A DNA stretch of 64,000 nt from Candidatus Acetothermia bacterium (GCA_016201405.1 JACQCZ010000017.1:62001-126000); one strand, 5' to 3'. Shown: positions 23,785 through 32,956, counted from the stretch's first letter. Numbers and translations are program-made. The notes: generated from the sequence alone by a model not told the origin.

Positions 23785-24336
23785 ATGCCAACAGGGCAAG
23801 ACAAAAATTCCGACCCAATACTTTTTCGCCGGGCAGACCTGAAGGACGCATCGGCCATCGCCAAAGTGCACGTAGATAGTTGGAGGACAACATACGCTGG
23901 AATCGTGTCGGACGACTATCTGGCCAATCTCTCGTATGACAAAAGAGAGAAGACATGGCAAGACGTACTATCAAAACATGAAAGCTTGACCTTTGTGGCG
24001 GAGACTACAGATCGAAAGATCGTTGGATTTGTATCTGGAGGACGGAGTCGTATGGAAGAGCCTGCATATTTGGGTGAAATGTTCGCCATCTATTTACTTA
24101 AGGAATTTCAAGGCCAGGGGATCGGTAAAAGGCTTGTTCAGACTCTGGTCGGGTGGTTCCTTGATCAAGACATTGATTCCATGATGGTCTGGGTCCTGAG
24201 AAAGAATCCAGCGTGCCGCTTCTATGAAATGCTAGGAGGCAGAAAGATTGCTGAGAAAAAGATTGATCTCGGAGGCCAGATTTTGAATGAATGTGCCTTT
24301 GGCTGGAAGGATCTCAGAGTATTCTTGCCAAACTAA
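23785..24336 (+). CDS. GNAT family N-acetyltransferase
   Basis: A 183-residue RimI-like acetyltransferase. VHVDSWRTTYAGIV near residue 30 is the typical opening of this subgroup, EFQGQGIGKRLVQTL is the acetyl-CoA loop, and WVLRKNPACRFYEMLGGRKI is motif B. ATG 23785 is chosen over an upstream frame because GAGGACCT precedes it and the domain begins soon after. It starts divergently from the HxlR gene and is followed 30 bases on by the methyltransferase-like gene in the same direction. Substrate unknown. Confidence 0.85.
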   Translation: MPTGQDKNSDPILFRRADLKDASAIAKVHVDSWRTTYAGIVSDDYLANLSYDKREKTWQDVLSKHESLTFVAETTDRKIVGFVSGGRSRMEEPAYLGEMFAIYLLKEFQGQGIGKRLVQTLVGWFLDQDIDSMMVWVLRKNPACRFYEMLGGRKIAEKKIDLGGQILNECAFGWKDLRVFLPN

Positions 24337-24366
24337 ATCTAAATATGAGAACTGGAGGCGAGCGAG

Positions 24367-24840
24367 ATGACTCGAGAAAAGAATTTGACAACCGCAGGTG
24401 TGATTGCGCTCCCTCCACTTATTTACTTGGCTGGGGTGCTCGCAGGAGCCATTCTTCAAGTAGCCTTTCCATTAACATTCCTGCCCAGCTGGGTTTTTCA
24501 ACTCATAGGAATACCCTTCATTTTGTTTGGAGTCTATCTTGCCATCTGGGCCAAGGGCTGTATGGAGAAGATTGGAACTAACGTCAATCCATATGAGCCG
24601 ACTTTGTCGTTGGTCAACGAAGGGCCGTATCGCTTTACCCGAAATCCGATGTATCTCGGCATGACGCTGGGTCAGATTGGCCTGGGACTTCTCTTCAATT
24701 GCCTCTGGATTTTGCTCACCCTGCCTGTGGTGCTCGTGGTTATGCAACTGGGCGTGATCTTGCGAGAAGAGAGATATTTAGAGAGCCTCTTTGGCGAAGA
24801 GTATCGCAACTACAAGTCTCGCGTGCGCCGCTGGCTGTAA
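24367..24840 (+). CDS. isoprenylcysteine carboxyl methyltransferase-like membrane protein
   Basis: A 157-residue membrane protein of the ICMT/PEMT (phospholipid methyltransferase) superfamily. Two or three N-terminal helices lead to the SAM-binding core: GPYRFTRNPMYLGMTLGQIG, then hydrophobic helices, then REERYLESLFGEEYRNYKSRVRRW. In bacteria these enzymes methylate lipids or small lipophilic thiols; no prenylated protein substrate is expected. Ribosome site CTGGAGGCGAGCGAG. Probably cotranscribed with the upstream GNAT and downstream lipoprotein genes. Confidence 0.8.
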   Translation: MTREKNLTTAGVIALPPLIYLAGVLAGAILQVAFPLTFLPSWVFQLIGIPFILFGVYLAIWAKGCMEKIGTNVNPYEPTLSLVNEGPYRFTRNPMYLGMTLGQIGLGLLFNCLWILLTLPVVLVVMQLGVILREERYLESLFGEEYRNYKSRVRRWL

Positions 24841-24931
24841 CACACATGGAGAATGAACAGCATTGAACCGAATTGCCTCTCTCCAACACCTACTTGAGCA
24901 GAAAAGGTACATCTCATTGGGGAGGGGCAGA

Positions 24932-25708
24932 ATGAACATTGCATTGATCACGATGGGCGTTCTAGTTGCAGGGCTTCTGATAGCAGCCGCGGGTTGCTCG
25001 CTCGACATCTCTGCCGAGTCAAGTGCCAATTTTCGTTTCACGGAGATGATTCAGCGTGATTTTACATTTACTCAGTTAGAGTCACTCCGGCTGGAGAATT
25101 CCGTCGGCCGTATCAAGATTGAAGGCTGGTCTGAAAATCGAGTCACTTTGACAGCCATCAAGAAGGCAAAGACGCAAGAGTATCTTGCCCAAGCCACTGT
25201 TGAGATCAAGAGTACAGCAGATACCTTAGAGATTCGCTCCATCCATCCCAAGGGCTGGGCTGTCCATTGGAATGTCGACTACACGCTCAAAGTCCCCTTT
25301 GGAACGGCTCTTAACCTTGATCAGGGAGTCGGAGATATTGAGGTAAAGAATTACCATGGGAAGATCTCCGCAAATCAAGGTGTGGGCGAAGTGATCTTTA
25401 TCGATACCCAGGCTCCTGAATTTGATTTCGATTTGGGCATCGGAGATCTAGATCTGAAGAACCTGCAGGCCAACTCCATCCACGCCAGCGTCGGAACCGG
25501 CGATCTTACTGCCCACCTGAGCCAAGATGCATCGTTTCAAGTATCAGCCAGCGTGGGGTTCGGCGATCTCTCAATCTCCGGCTTTGAGAAGATGACCGTC
25601 AGGAAAGAGGGATTCATAGCCCATAGCGCGCATGGAACCTTGGGTGATGGTGTCGGACTTTTGCGGCTTGATGTAGGCGTCGGCGATCTCTCTGTGGAGC
25701 CGATCTAA
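24932..25708 (+). CDS. DUF4097-like repeat lipoprotein
   Basis: A 258-residue protein whose ATG follows GGGGAGGGGCAGA, giving a lipoprotein signal with lipobox AAAGC. The mature part is a right-handed beta-helix-like array with a recurring G-x-G-[DE]-[LI] step: GVGDIEVKN, GVGEVIF, GIGDLDLKN, GTGDLTAHL, GFGDLSISG, GVGDGVG and a final GVGDLSVEP. This matches the DUF4097/putative adhesin family, often found with envelope-stress genes. It is probably exposed at the membrane surface. A longer in-frame start 23 codons upstream is less likely because it would bury the signal. Function unknown. Confidence 0.72.
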   Translation: MNIALITMGVLVAGLLIAAAGCSLDISAESSANFRFTEMIQRDFTFTQLESLRLENSVGRIKIEGWSENRVTLTAIKKAKTQEYLAQATVEIKSTADTLEIRSIHPKGWAVHWNVDYTLKVPFGTALNLDQGVGDIEVKNYHGKISANQGVGEVIFIDTQAPEFDFDLGIGDLDLKNLQANSIHASVGTGDLTAHLSQDASFQVSASVGFGDLSISGFEKMTVRKEGFIAHSAHGTLGDGVGLLRLDVGVGDLSVEPI

Positions 25709-25741
25709 AAGTCAAAAAAGTCCTTGCCAAGCCCTAAACTC

Positions 25742-25770
25742 TTGATTTTTCTCTTGATTTTCTGTAGAAT
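25742..25770 (+). promoter_or_regulatory. promoter of the CxxC-CxxC protein gene
   Basis: TTGATT (25742-25747), 17 bases, TAGAAT (25765-25770). The RNA would start near 25777, six bases before the ATG at 25783. Confidence 0.5.
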
Positions 25771-25782
25771 TTGTTTGTCTCT

Positions 25783-26166
25783 ATGAGAAATTATCGCGGG
25801 GAAGGGAGCCACTTCCAGTCGGAAATGAAAGCGCCTGTAGTGTATAGAGCTATGTTGTCAGCAAGAGGGCAGGTTGCAGTGCGGTGCGTGCGATGCGGCG
25901 CTCTGTTTGCAGGAGACCAGCCCTACCGAGGTGAAGAGGAACCCCTCAAAATTGTCTTGGAGCTAAATTCTCTCTGCCCACGTTGTCAAGCAGGACTTGG
26001 TCGAGTCGATTTGTCCAAGAGATTGTCGGCTTCTCATCAACCTCAGTACAGCTCGTGTCGACCGGTCTCTTCTCTGCAACATTTCAATAGCTTTAGCAGG
26101 CCAAAAAGAATTACCGGGACCTTACCTGACAGGATCCCGGTAGCTCGTGAAACTCTTTTGCGTTAA
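25783..26166 (+). CDS. small putative zinc-ribbon protein
   Basis: A frame of up to 127 residues from ATG 25783. Its central part carries CVRCGALFAG and, 30 residues later, LCPRCQAGLGRVDLS: two CxxC knuckles of a zinc ribbon. The remaining sequence is basic and low in structure. No ribosome site precedes any ATG, but the promoter at 25742-25770 fits a near-leaderless message. A hairpin (26112-26142) lies inside the last codons, so the true end may be earlier or the hairpin may be intragenic. No family could be named. Confidence 0.45.
   Translation: MRNYRGEGSHFQSEMKAPVVYRAMLSARGQVAVRCVRCGALFAGDQPYRGEEEPLKIVLELNSLCPRCQAGLGRVDLSKRLSASHQPQYSSCRPVSSLQHFNSFSRPKRITGTLPDRIPVARETLLR
26112..26142 (+). 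terminator. possible hairpin terminator
   Basis: TACCGGGA (26112-26119) pairs with TCCCGGTA (26135-26142); three more inner pairs form with a one-base bulge. No immediate T-tract follows, and it lies before the stop codon of the overlapping frame, so the role is uncertain. Confidence 0.35.
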
Positions 26167-26199
26167 CTACAAGTCCGCGTTTCTAGTCTTTCATATCAC

Positions 26200-26613
26200 T
26201 CATAACATCGCGCCACTTGTGCCATTCATTCTTGACCTCTCTTCGTTGTTGGGTACAGGCGCATCGGATGGATCCAGAATGGGGATCCAAAGGGCCGCCT
26301 TACCGTTGGAAGCGACCTGCAGCATGCACTGATTCTCATCGGCCTGAGCAAAGACCGCAGGCTGCACATAATTCACAGAGCTGAGAGCTGTAGCATCAGC
26401 GCTCCTCGGCTGACCAAGGGCGCCACTCAGGATTGTGACTGTAAGAATGAAGACAAATAATAACAAGAGGAGAAGATTGATCCTTGGCCTGCGAGCCAGA
26501 GGCGGAAGGCTGAATGGTCCGTCGGAGACTGTACTAAGACGTCCTCCAAATGAGCGCATCCAGGAAGACTCCTGATGTTGATGCAACCGCTCTTCCATAT
26601 TGAAGATCCGCAT
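26200..26613 (-). CDS. small single-pass membrane protein, unknown
   Basis: A 137-residue protein with a good ribosome site (AAAGGAGTGAAGCTCC). A cytoplasmic N-terminal segment of ~45 residues rich in Arg/His/Ser is followed by one strong transmembrane helix (LLLLLLFVFILTVTILSGAL, residues ~47-66). A ~70-residue extracytoplasmic tail has one Cys (ENQCMLQVAS). No known domain is recognised. The arrangement resembles a small anti-sigma or signalling anchor, but nothing in sequence proves that. It is convergent with the zinc-ribbon frame. Confidence 0.6.
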   Translation of the reverse strand: MRIFNMEERLHQHQESSWMRSFGGRLSTVSDGPFSLPPLARRPRINLLLLLLFVFILTVTILSGALGQPRSADATALSSVNYVQPAVFAQADENQCMLQVASNGKAALWIPILDPSDAPVPNNEERSRMNGTSGAML

Positions 26614-26826
26614 GGAGCTTCACTCCTTTCTTCTGATACGTATGTGTTGAAATTCTCTCGGAGGTTCACCCGAGACCGAACACTGCGAGGCTTTCTGTGA
26701 ACTTGCAAGATGTGCTCTTGGTGATTGACGAGACTTTATCATGCTTCCATGAGCTTCCGATAGAGAGAAGAGAATGGCAAGGAAATTTGGGAATATTTAA
26801 AATGATCCTTGGTCTGAGGAGGCTCC

Positions 26827-27615
26827 ATGCGAATCGGCTTTTATCAGTTTTCGCCTGAGTTTGGTGCGATAGATAAGAATCTGAACAAGATGGCCTCAAC
26901 ACTTCTCACCACCGAAGCGGATCTGATTGTCTTTCCAGAATTGGCCAACAGCGGCTATCTCTTCTTAAACTCAGCCGAAGCAGAGAGTCTTGCTGAACCC
27001 ATTCCCGGCCCGAGCACAGAATTCCTGACGAAGCTCGCAGTCGAGAGAGGCTGCCATATTGTGATGGGGATGCCAGAGAAATCTGGCCAAAAGCGGTTTA
27101 ACAGCGCCGTGCTCATCGGGCCGCAGGGCGTCGTTGGCAGCTATCGCAAAGCTCATCTCTTTGATGAAGAGAAGCTTCACTTTCAGCCAGGTGACCGAGG
27201 TTTTCCGGTCTTTGAGATTCATGGAGTCAAGATCGGAATTCTGATCTGTTTTGATCACATCTTTCCAGAATCGGCGCGCACGCTTGCGCTTCAGGGGGTG
27301 CAGATTCTTTGTTACCCTTCCAATCTCGTTCTGCCTACGTATGGGCAGCTTACCACGCGAGTTCGCGCAATTGAGAATCATCTCTTTACGATCTTGGCCA
27401 ATCGCTGTGGCACCGATGATCGCGGCTCGAAACAATTGAGCTATACGGGCGGCAGCCAGATTGTCGCTCCCGATGGCCTTGTGCTGGCAAGCGCCCCCGA
27501 AGAACGCGAACAGCTTAGCGTGGTCGAGATCGATCCGAGCCAAGCTTGTGGCAAGGGAGTCTCATTGCGCAATGATCTCTTTGCAGATCGGCGACCTGAT
27601 CTCTACAAGCTCTAA
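26827..27615 (+). CDS. carbon-nitrogen hydrolase (nitrilase superfamily amidase)
   Basis: A 262-residue enzyme of the nitrilase superfamily, amidase branch. The Glu-Lys-Cys triad is visible: Glu38 in IVFPELANSGY, Lys108 in GSYRKAHLF and Cys141 in ILICFDHIFPES. A further typical segment is TRVRAIENHLFTILANR. It hydrolyses a non-peptide C-N bond, perhaps an omega-amide or N-carbamoyl compound. The TGAGGAGGCTCC ribosome site marks the start. It is convergent with the sugar dehydrogenase-like gene (8 bases apart). Confidence 0.88.
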   Translation: MRIGFYQFSPEFGAIDKNLNKMASTLLTTEADLIVFPELANSGYLFLNSAEAESLAEPIPGPSTEFLTKLAVERGCHIVMGMPEKSGQKRFNSAVLIGPQGVVGSYRKAHLFDEEKLHFQPGDRGFPVFEIHGVKIGILICFDHIFPESARTLALQGVQILCYPSNLVLPTYGQLTTRVRAIENHLFTILANRCGTDDRGSKQLSYTGGSQIVAPDGLVLASAPEEREQLSVVEIDPSQACGKGVSLRNDLFADRRPDLYKL

Positions 27616-27623
27616 AGCCGCGC

Positions 27624-28835
27624 TTATTTTGTAATCTTGTATACGGCGCCACCAAGATCAACAATGTAGAGCTCGCCCTCTTGATCTTCACCCAATGAGC
27701 TGATGTTGAAGCCCAGATCTCGAAGCTGGGTCATTTGCCACTGGCCAGTGCTGTCTTGAACGAGCGACCAGAGATGTCCGGTGCAGTAGTCTGCGAATAG
27801 ATAATGTCCATCGAGGTCTGGAATCTCTGTGCCGCGATAAACATATCCACCAGTCACGGCGCAATCGCCAGCGGAATGATCATATTCTGCGATGGGCAGG
27901 GTCAGGCCAGTCCGGTTGCAGCCAGACGAGGGATGAAAGCAGTGAGTGCCTTCCATAGTGTTCCAGCCATAGTTGCCACCTGAATCGATCAGATCGATCT
28001 CCTCATAATTTCCCTGGCCCACATCGGCCAAGAAGAGGCGTCCGTTGCAGCGGTCAAAGGAATAGCGCCAAGGGTTACGGAGTCCATAGGCGTAGACTTC
28101 TTTTCCGGCGACAGTTGTGTTGATAAACGGGTTGTCAGCAGGGATGGCATAAGGCTTGCCATCAGTGTTGTCCACATCAATGCGCAAGAGTTTTCCCAAT
28201 AATACAGAGAGATTCTGCCCATTCCCTTGGGGGTCGCCACCCGATCCGCCATCTCCCATGCCGATGTAAAGATAGCCATCGGGGCCGAACTTGACGAGTC
28301 CGCCATTGTGATTGCTAAAGGGCTGGCGAATGACGAGCAAGACGTGCTCGCTAGCGAGATCGGCCAGGTTCGGATCAGAGCCGACGTGAAACTCGGCAAT
28401 GATGGTTGCGCCATCTCCGGCTCGCGTGTAATCCACGAAGAGGCGGCCATTCTGAGCATAGTTAGGATGGAAGGCGACGCTGAGCAGACCTTGCTCACCG
28501 CCTCCTCGAGTGCGGTTGCCAAGATTCAAGAACGGGGCTGCCAGAGGCTTTCCATCTTGCAAGATGCGAATCGTTCCAGTCTGTTCGACGATAAAGAGTC
28601 TGCCGGAATTATCTCGTGCGCTTGTCACATAGAGCGGGGATGAGAGACCGCTGGCGATCTGGACAAGATTGAAGTCCGGTTTTTGCACGATGGGATTTGG
28701 TCCGGTGCAGGGGTCTGCTGTCTGTGGGTCCGAAGCGTGAACGATGGCATTTGGCATTCCGAAACAGCCCGTTGCAAAGAGAGATGTCATAAGAATGAGA
28801 ACCAGGCTTCGAAGAGTCGTGCAAAAATGATGCAT
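27624..28835 (-). CDS. PQQ-type sugar (glucose/sorbosone) dehydrogenase-like lipoprotein
   Basis: A 403-residue secreted six-bladed beta-propeller of the soluble glucose/L-sorbosone dehydrogenase family (YliI/Asd type). The signal ends in a lipobox (SLFATGC). Family features are LSSPLYVTSARDNSGRLFIV, RTRGGGEQGLLSVAFHPNYA with the His base, FSNHNGGLVKFGPDGYLYIG, GLRNPWRYSFDRCNGRLF and GNYGWNTMEG. It probably oxidises an aldose or similar compound in the periplasm using PQQ. The start is set at 28835 because a GAGG motif lies 8 bases upstream and the signal begins there; longer frames upstream are unlikely. Confidence 0.85.
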   Translation of the reverse strand: MHHFCTTLRSLVLILMTSLFATGCFGMPNAIVHASDPQTADPCTGPNPIVQKPDFNLVQIASGLSSPLYVTSARDNSGRLFIVEQTGTIRILQDGKPLAAPFLNLGNRTRGGGEQGLLSVAFHPNYAQNGRLFVDYTRAGDGATIIAEFHVGSDPNLADLASEHVLLVIRQPFSNHNGGLVKFGPDGYLYIGMGDGGSGGDPQGNGQNLSVLLGKLLRIDVDNTDGKPYAIPADNPFINTTVAGKEVYAYGLRNPWRYSFDRCNGRLFLADVGQGNYEEIDLIDSGGNYGWNTMEGTHCFHPSSGCNRTGLTLPIAEYDHSAGDCAVTGGYVYRGTEIPDLDGHYLFADYCTGHLWSLVQDSTGQWQMTQLRDLGFNISSLGEDQEGELYIVDLGGAVYKITK

Positions 28836-28916
28836 TTCCATCACCTCGCTCAAAATTTTAGCATCTTTTAAAAAAATCTGATTGAATTGGCCGCTTGGAG
28901 AGAGGAAAATAGAGAT

Positions 28917-30320
28917 GTGCTTGAGAAGAAGATTGAGCAAACAATCAAAAAATATAAGATGCTTGCTCCTGGAGACCGGGTGCTGATCGCCGTCTCTGGT
29001 GGAGTAGATTCTGTTGTGTTGTTTAGAACTCTCTGCGAATTGGCCAAGGATTGGGATTTCAAATTGGCCGTCGCGCACCTCGATCATCAGATGCGAATGG
29101 ATTCCCACAAAGACGCAGAGTTTGTGAGCAAGCTGGCGAAAGAGCTTGGTGTTCCGGTCTTTGTGAAGGCTGTCGATGTACCCCAGTTGATCAAAAAGAT
29201 GAAGCGTTCCCCGGAAGAAGTCGCACGTGAAGCACGCTATGCGTTTCTGAAAGAGGCTGCACGAAAATTCAAGGCTAACCCAATCGCATTAGGACACCAT
29301 CTCAATGACCGGGTTGAGACCTTTCTGCTCAATCTGCTGCGCGGCTCCGGGCTGCAAGGGCTGGCAGGGATGCCACCAGTTCGCAGCCAAGCTGCTTTAA
29401 GGTTCATTCGGCCTTTGATTGATTGCACCCGTGATGAGATTGAAGAGCTGGCTCATTCAGGGAAATGGAAGTACCGAAATGATCCAAGCAATCAAAAGTC
29501 AATCTATACCCGCAACCGGGTGAGACAAGAGCTTCTTCCAGTCATCATGGGATTCAATCCCAATGCACTAGAGACGATTGCTCGCGCCTCAGAGACTTTG
29601 CACAAAGCCAATCGCTTTGTGGATCAAATCGCGAGTGAGTTTTTAGAAAAAGTCCTTTTATCACAAAATAAAAATGAGATCGCTCTTGATAGAGAGATGC
29701 TGCGAAGCCACGATGAGTTCTTGCTAGAGTCTGTTTTGCGAGAGGCGATTCGCAGGGTGAAAGGCAATGTGCATGGCATCGAATCTGCGCATATAGAGCG
29801 TGCACTTCATGAGCTTGACAAGAAAAGCTCTGGGTCGTGGATTCCGCTAGGCAGTGGTCTCTTCATCGCGTTTGAGTCCAGCAGAATTGTGATCACAACA
29901 AGCGAGCCTTCAACAAAGCGCACCAAGAGTTTCTGCTTTGAGTTAAGTCTGGGGGGGAATCTGGTATCTTCCGCCATTGGCTGGCACTTTGAGGTCGAGG
30001 TTCTGGCAGGCAGAAGGACTCGTGTTGCTGACTGTTGGGAAGCGCTCTTTGATTTCGATAAGATTAAGCACCCCCTGGTGGTGAGGAATCGCCGTCGCGG
30101 TGACCGTGTTAGGACGTTAGGCCTTAAGGGGGAGAAGAAGATTCAAGATATCTTGGTAGATGCCAAAATTCCAAGAGGAAATCGGGATCTGATCCCGATT
30201 ATCTGTGATTCAGATGGAATCTTATGGGTCGTTGGATTGCGAATGAGCGAGCGCGCCCGGGTGACCGCCAAGACCCGCAAAATCATGAGAATCCGGGCTA
30301 TCCCGCGTGAACAGGAGTGA
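28917..30320 (+). CDS. tilS: tRNA(Ile)-lysidine synthetase
   Basis: A 467-residue TilS, which converts C34 of tRNA-Ile(CAU) to lysidine. The PP-loop is SGGVDS at residues ~27-32 (VLIAVSGGVDSVVLF). The AHLDHQMR motif, the LGHHLNDRVETFLLNLLRG motif and the C-terminal TilS domain (RNRRRGDRVRTLGLKGEKKI) are all present. A GTG at 28917 is preferred to a TTG ten codons upstream: it has AGAGAGGA upstream and aligns with the family start (MLEKKIEQTIKKYKML). It is cotranscribed with rseP, 12 bases downstream. Confidence 0.92.
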   Translation: MLEKKIEQTIKKYKMLAPGDRVLIAVSGGVDSVVLFRTLCELAKDWDFKLAVAHLDHQMRMDSHKDAEFVSKLAKELGVPVFVKAVDVPQLIKKMKRSPEEVAREARYAFLKEAARKFKANPIALGHHLNDRVETFLLNLLRGSGLQGLAGMPPVRSQAALRFIRPLIDCTRDEIEELAHSGKWKYRNDPSNQKSIYTRNRVRQELLPVIMGFNPNALETIARASETLHKANRFVDQIASEFLEKVLLSQNKNEIALDREMLRSHDEFLLESVLREAIRRVKGNVHGIESAHIERALHELDKKSSGSWIPLGSGLFIAFESSRIVITTSEPSTKRTKSFCFELSLGGNLVSSAIGWHFEVEVLAGRRTRVADCWEALFDFDKIKHPLVVRNRRRGDRVRTLGLKGEKKIQDILVDAKIPRGNRDLIPIICDSDGILWVVGLRMSERARVTAKTRKIMRIRAIPREQE

Positions 30321-30332
30321 CAGCCACCTGAG

Positions 30333-31943
30333 ATGAATATTTCGCTGGATTCAATCCTCTCATTTTTGACAACCCTTCTCACATTCGGCTTTACGATCAG
30401 CTTATTGGTCTTTATTCATGAGGGGGGCCATTTTCTGGTTGCCAAATGGTCGCGAGTCTGGGTGCATGAGTTTGCTATCGGCTTTGGCCCGGCGATCTGG
30501 CGCAAGAAGAAGGGTGAGACTCAATATACGTTTCGCCTCCTCCCGCTTGGCGGATTCGTCCGCATGGCTGGAGAAGATGCCCAGACAGAAGAAGATGACC
30601 AAGTTCCACAAGAGCGCCTCTTCAATACAAAGCCGCCGCTCTCACGAATTGCGATCATCGTAGCTGGGCCGGTAGCCAACATTATCTTTGCTGTCATCTT
30701 GATGATCATTTACATCAGCTCCTTTGGCGTCCCCTTTGTCGAGGTTGGGGAGGTGAATCCGGGCTCGCACATCGTGGGTGTGCTCCAGAGCGGCGACAAG
30801 ATCAAGCAACTGAATGGCGAAGACATCTATTTTAGCGATCAGATCCAGACGATTGTGCAGAAGGCCAAAGAGAATCCCATTTCTGCCGTGATCGAGCGGG
30901 ATGGAAAAGATCTCAATGTCACGATCCAGCCCTATTATGACAAATCCGTAAGTCGCTATGTCATCGGCATATTCTTCAATTTCCCCACTAACAAGATCGC
31001 CGTCCTCCCGCAAGATGCCTCATTCGTCAAACAAGGAATTCTCAAAGAGAATGACGTAATTTTGGCCGTCAATGGCACACCGACCCCAAGCAGCCCAGAA
31101 GTGACTGCGGCGATGGATGATGCTCTGGCCCAAGGGATTCCCATCAAATTGAAGATTCAGCGAGGTCAAGAGGTGTTGCCAGAGGCGCAGATTGACCCAG
31201 CCAGCACGAGCAAAGAAGAGATTGATAAGATTCAAGGACTATCTCTTGGAATCACGTCCACCTTGCCTGTGGTCGAGAGAGTCGCTAAAGACTCATTCAT
31301 GTATCAGCAGGGTCTGCGTGCAGGAGATGTGCTCGTATCTGCCGATGGCAATCCTGTCGGCACCATCACCAGTCTGCTGCGAGTTGTGCTAACCGCCCAG
31401 GCGACTAGTGGCTCTATGACGCTAATTCTCAATCGAAGTGGCCAGTCTCAAAGCCTCACCCTTGATGTTTCCGGAAAAGATTTTGTCGATATTCTTTTAG
31501 GAATACAGCTCAAATCGGCCCAGAGAAAGCCTGCAGGGATCTTTGCAAGCATCTTCATCGGCTTCAAGAGGATTCTGGATACGATCAATCTTCTTTATCA
31601 AGGCATATTGAACGTCATACGGGGGCAGGTGAGCGCTGGCGAAGCCTTCCGAGGCCCAGTGGGAATTGCAAACATCCTTGGCGTCAGCATCATGCAGGGC
31701 TTTGACCGCTTCTTCCAGCTTGTAGCCCTGCTCAGCCTTGTGCTTGGAATCTTCAACCTAGTCCCCTTCCCGGCGCTGGATGGCAGCCGCATTCTTTTCA
31801 TTTTCGTGGAGTTGGTACGAGGCAGACCCATTCCACCCGAGAAAGAGGGTTGGGTACATTACATCGGATTTATCTTTCTTATGGGACTCATTCTGATCAT
31901 CACCTGGCAAGACATTCAGCGATTGTTCAGAGGCGGTTTATAA
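30333..31943 (+). CDS. rseP: RseP-type site-2 intramembrane zinc metalloprotease
   Basis: A 536-residue membrane protease with the zinc motif H29-E30-G-G-H33 (LVFIHEGGHFLVAKW), the conserved GFGPAIW segment and the second metal ligand in FNLVPFPALDGSRIL near residue 490. Two PDZ domains occupy the periplasmic middle (around residues 130-215 and 290-370). It is longer than the usual ~420-450 residues, mainly through the PDZ region. It cleaves anti-sigma factors and signal peptide remnants in the membrane. It follows tilS closely and is bounded downstream by a hairpin terminator. Confidence 0.92.
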   Translation: MNISLDSILSFLTTLLTFGFTISLLVFIHEGGHFLVAKWSRVWVHEFAIGFGPAIWRKKKGETQYTFRLLPLGGFVRMAGEDAQTEEDDQVPQERLFNTKPPLSRIAIIVAGPVANIIFAVILMIIYISSFGVPFVEVGEVNPGSHIVGVLQSGDKIKQLNGEDIYFSDQIQTIVQKAKENPISAVIERDGKDLNVTIQPYYDKSVSRYVIGIFFNFPTNKIAVLPQDASFVKQGILKENDVILAVNGTPTPSSPEVTAAMDDALAQGIPIKLKIQRGQEVLPEAQIDPASTSKEEIDKIQGLSLGITSTLPVVERVAKDSFMYQQGLRAGDVLVSADGNPVGTITSLLRVVLTAQATSGSMTLILNRSGQSQSLTLDVSGKDFVDILLGIQLKSAQRKPAGIFASIFIGFKRILDTINLLYQGILNVIRGQVSAGEAFRGPVGIANILGVSIMQGFDRFFQLVALLSLVLGIFNLVPFPALDGSRILFIFVELVRGRPIPPEKEGWVHYIGFIFLMGLILIITWQDIQRLFRGGL

Positions 31944-31962
31944 ATTAAGGTTGTGCATGTGA

Positions 31963-32010
31963 ATAGAGAGGGCGCTGGCACGCGATGTGCTTTGCGCCCT
32001 CTCTATTTAA
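31963..32010. terminator. bidirectional hairpin terminator
   Basis: ATAGAGAGGGCGC (31963-31975) pairs over 13 bases with GCGCCCTCTCTAT (31994-32006), followed by TTAA. It lies between rseP (+) and the thioesterase gene (-). Confidence 0.8.
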
Positions 32011-32020
32011 TCTACCTGAT

Positions 32021-32548
32021 CTAAATTAACTCTTCTGCTCTCCATTGGAGCTTCAATTGCCGGCGGCGCCTGGCTTCTTCGTAACGTTGCTTCTCCTGCT
32101 CTGTCGTTGGAACGACCTTTGGAATTGGAGTTGGCTTGCCCCGCCCATCGAGGGCAACAAAGGTCAAATACCCGCTTAAGGTGTGGTGGCGTTGCCCTGT
32201 TTGTGGATCTTCCGATTCGATAGAGACTCCAACTTCCATGGATGTCGTGCCTGCATAGTTGACGGCAGCCTTGATGATGACAAAGTCTCCGACATGGATG
32301 GGTGCGAGAAAGCTCAAGTGATCGACAGAGGCCGTAACGACTGGGCGCCGGGCATGGCGCGTTGCGGCTACTGCGCCTGCCAAATCCATCCATTGCATCA
32401 CCTTACCGCCAAAGGCCACGCCCATTGGGTTGGTATCTTCTGGCTGGACCACTTGTATCACTTCTGTCTGAGACTCACTCACCAGCTTGGAATTGAGTCG
32501 CTTATCTTCCTCCGTCTTAGACTCGCGTTCGGCTACTTCAAGTGTCAA
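32021..32548 (-). CDS. acyl-CoA thioesterase (hotdog fold, YciA/BFIT-like)
   Basis: A 175-residue hotdog thioesterase that hydrolyses acyl-CoA. The family core is QPEDTNPMGVAFGGKVMQWM with the catalytic Asp/Asn region, followed by the long central helix and the ASVDHLSFLAPIHVGDFVII strand pair. A charged C-terminal helix (TTEQEKQRYEEARRRRQLKL) is typical of the BFIT/ACOT group. A TTG at 32548 is chosen because AAGGAG lies 7 bases before it; the frame extends 15 codons further without a ribosome site. It could recycle CoA from the acyl-CoA operon at 34-38 kb, but it is on the other strand. Confidence 0.85.
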   Translation of the reverse strand: MTLEVAERESKTEEDKRLNSKLVSESQTEVIQVVQPEDTNPMGVAFGGKVMQWMDLAGAVAATRHARRPVVTASVDHLSFLAPIHVGDFVIIKAAVNYAGTTSMEVGVSIESEDPQTGQRHHTLSGYLTFVALDGRGKPTPIPKVVPTTEQEKQRYEEARRRRQLKLQWRAEELI

Positions 32549-32956
32549 TGTCGTGCTCCTTGCATATAAATATGGCTTCAGACTCTCAGCCAATGAGCAG
32601 AGAGACTTTGATCGATGTTCGATGAGACTGAGGCCACTAGCGCCCTAGTGCGCCGACAACTTGTTATGAATTTACAGAGACAGCTTTTGAATTATTGAGC
32701 TTATCGCCAACAGGAAGCTTTGTGTCGCATATGACAGGAGGGTTTATAGGTGGGGAATAGGGAAGGGGTGAGGCTGAAAGAGAATCCTATGCGTTTTGTA
32801 AAGACGCTGTCTTGCAAGACTTCAACGACAAAAAACTGCTGCACTTGAATCACCCTCCAAATAAATAGTATGCGAATTATACAGTGGGACGGAGACTTCG
32901 TCAATGGGAAAGTAGAATGGATTGGACGGATTCAGTAGGATTTCTTGAAGGATTTT
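32549..32956. other. intergenic region, AT-rich towards the right
   Basis: About 400 bases. It contains a short inverted repeat (CACTAG 32635-32640 with CTAGTG 32645-32650) and no supported gene. Base composition becomes AT-rich from about 32.66 kb into the next gene, consistent with a transfer boundary. Confidence 0.4.

Noticed and set aside
26971-27543. Minus-strand frame of 190 residues
   Set aside because: Antisense to the nitrilase-family gene with an intact Glu-Lys-Cys triad.
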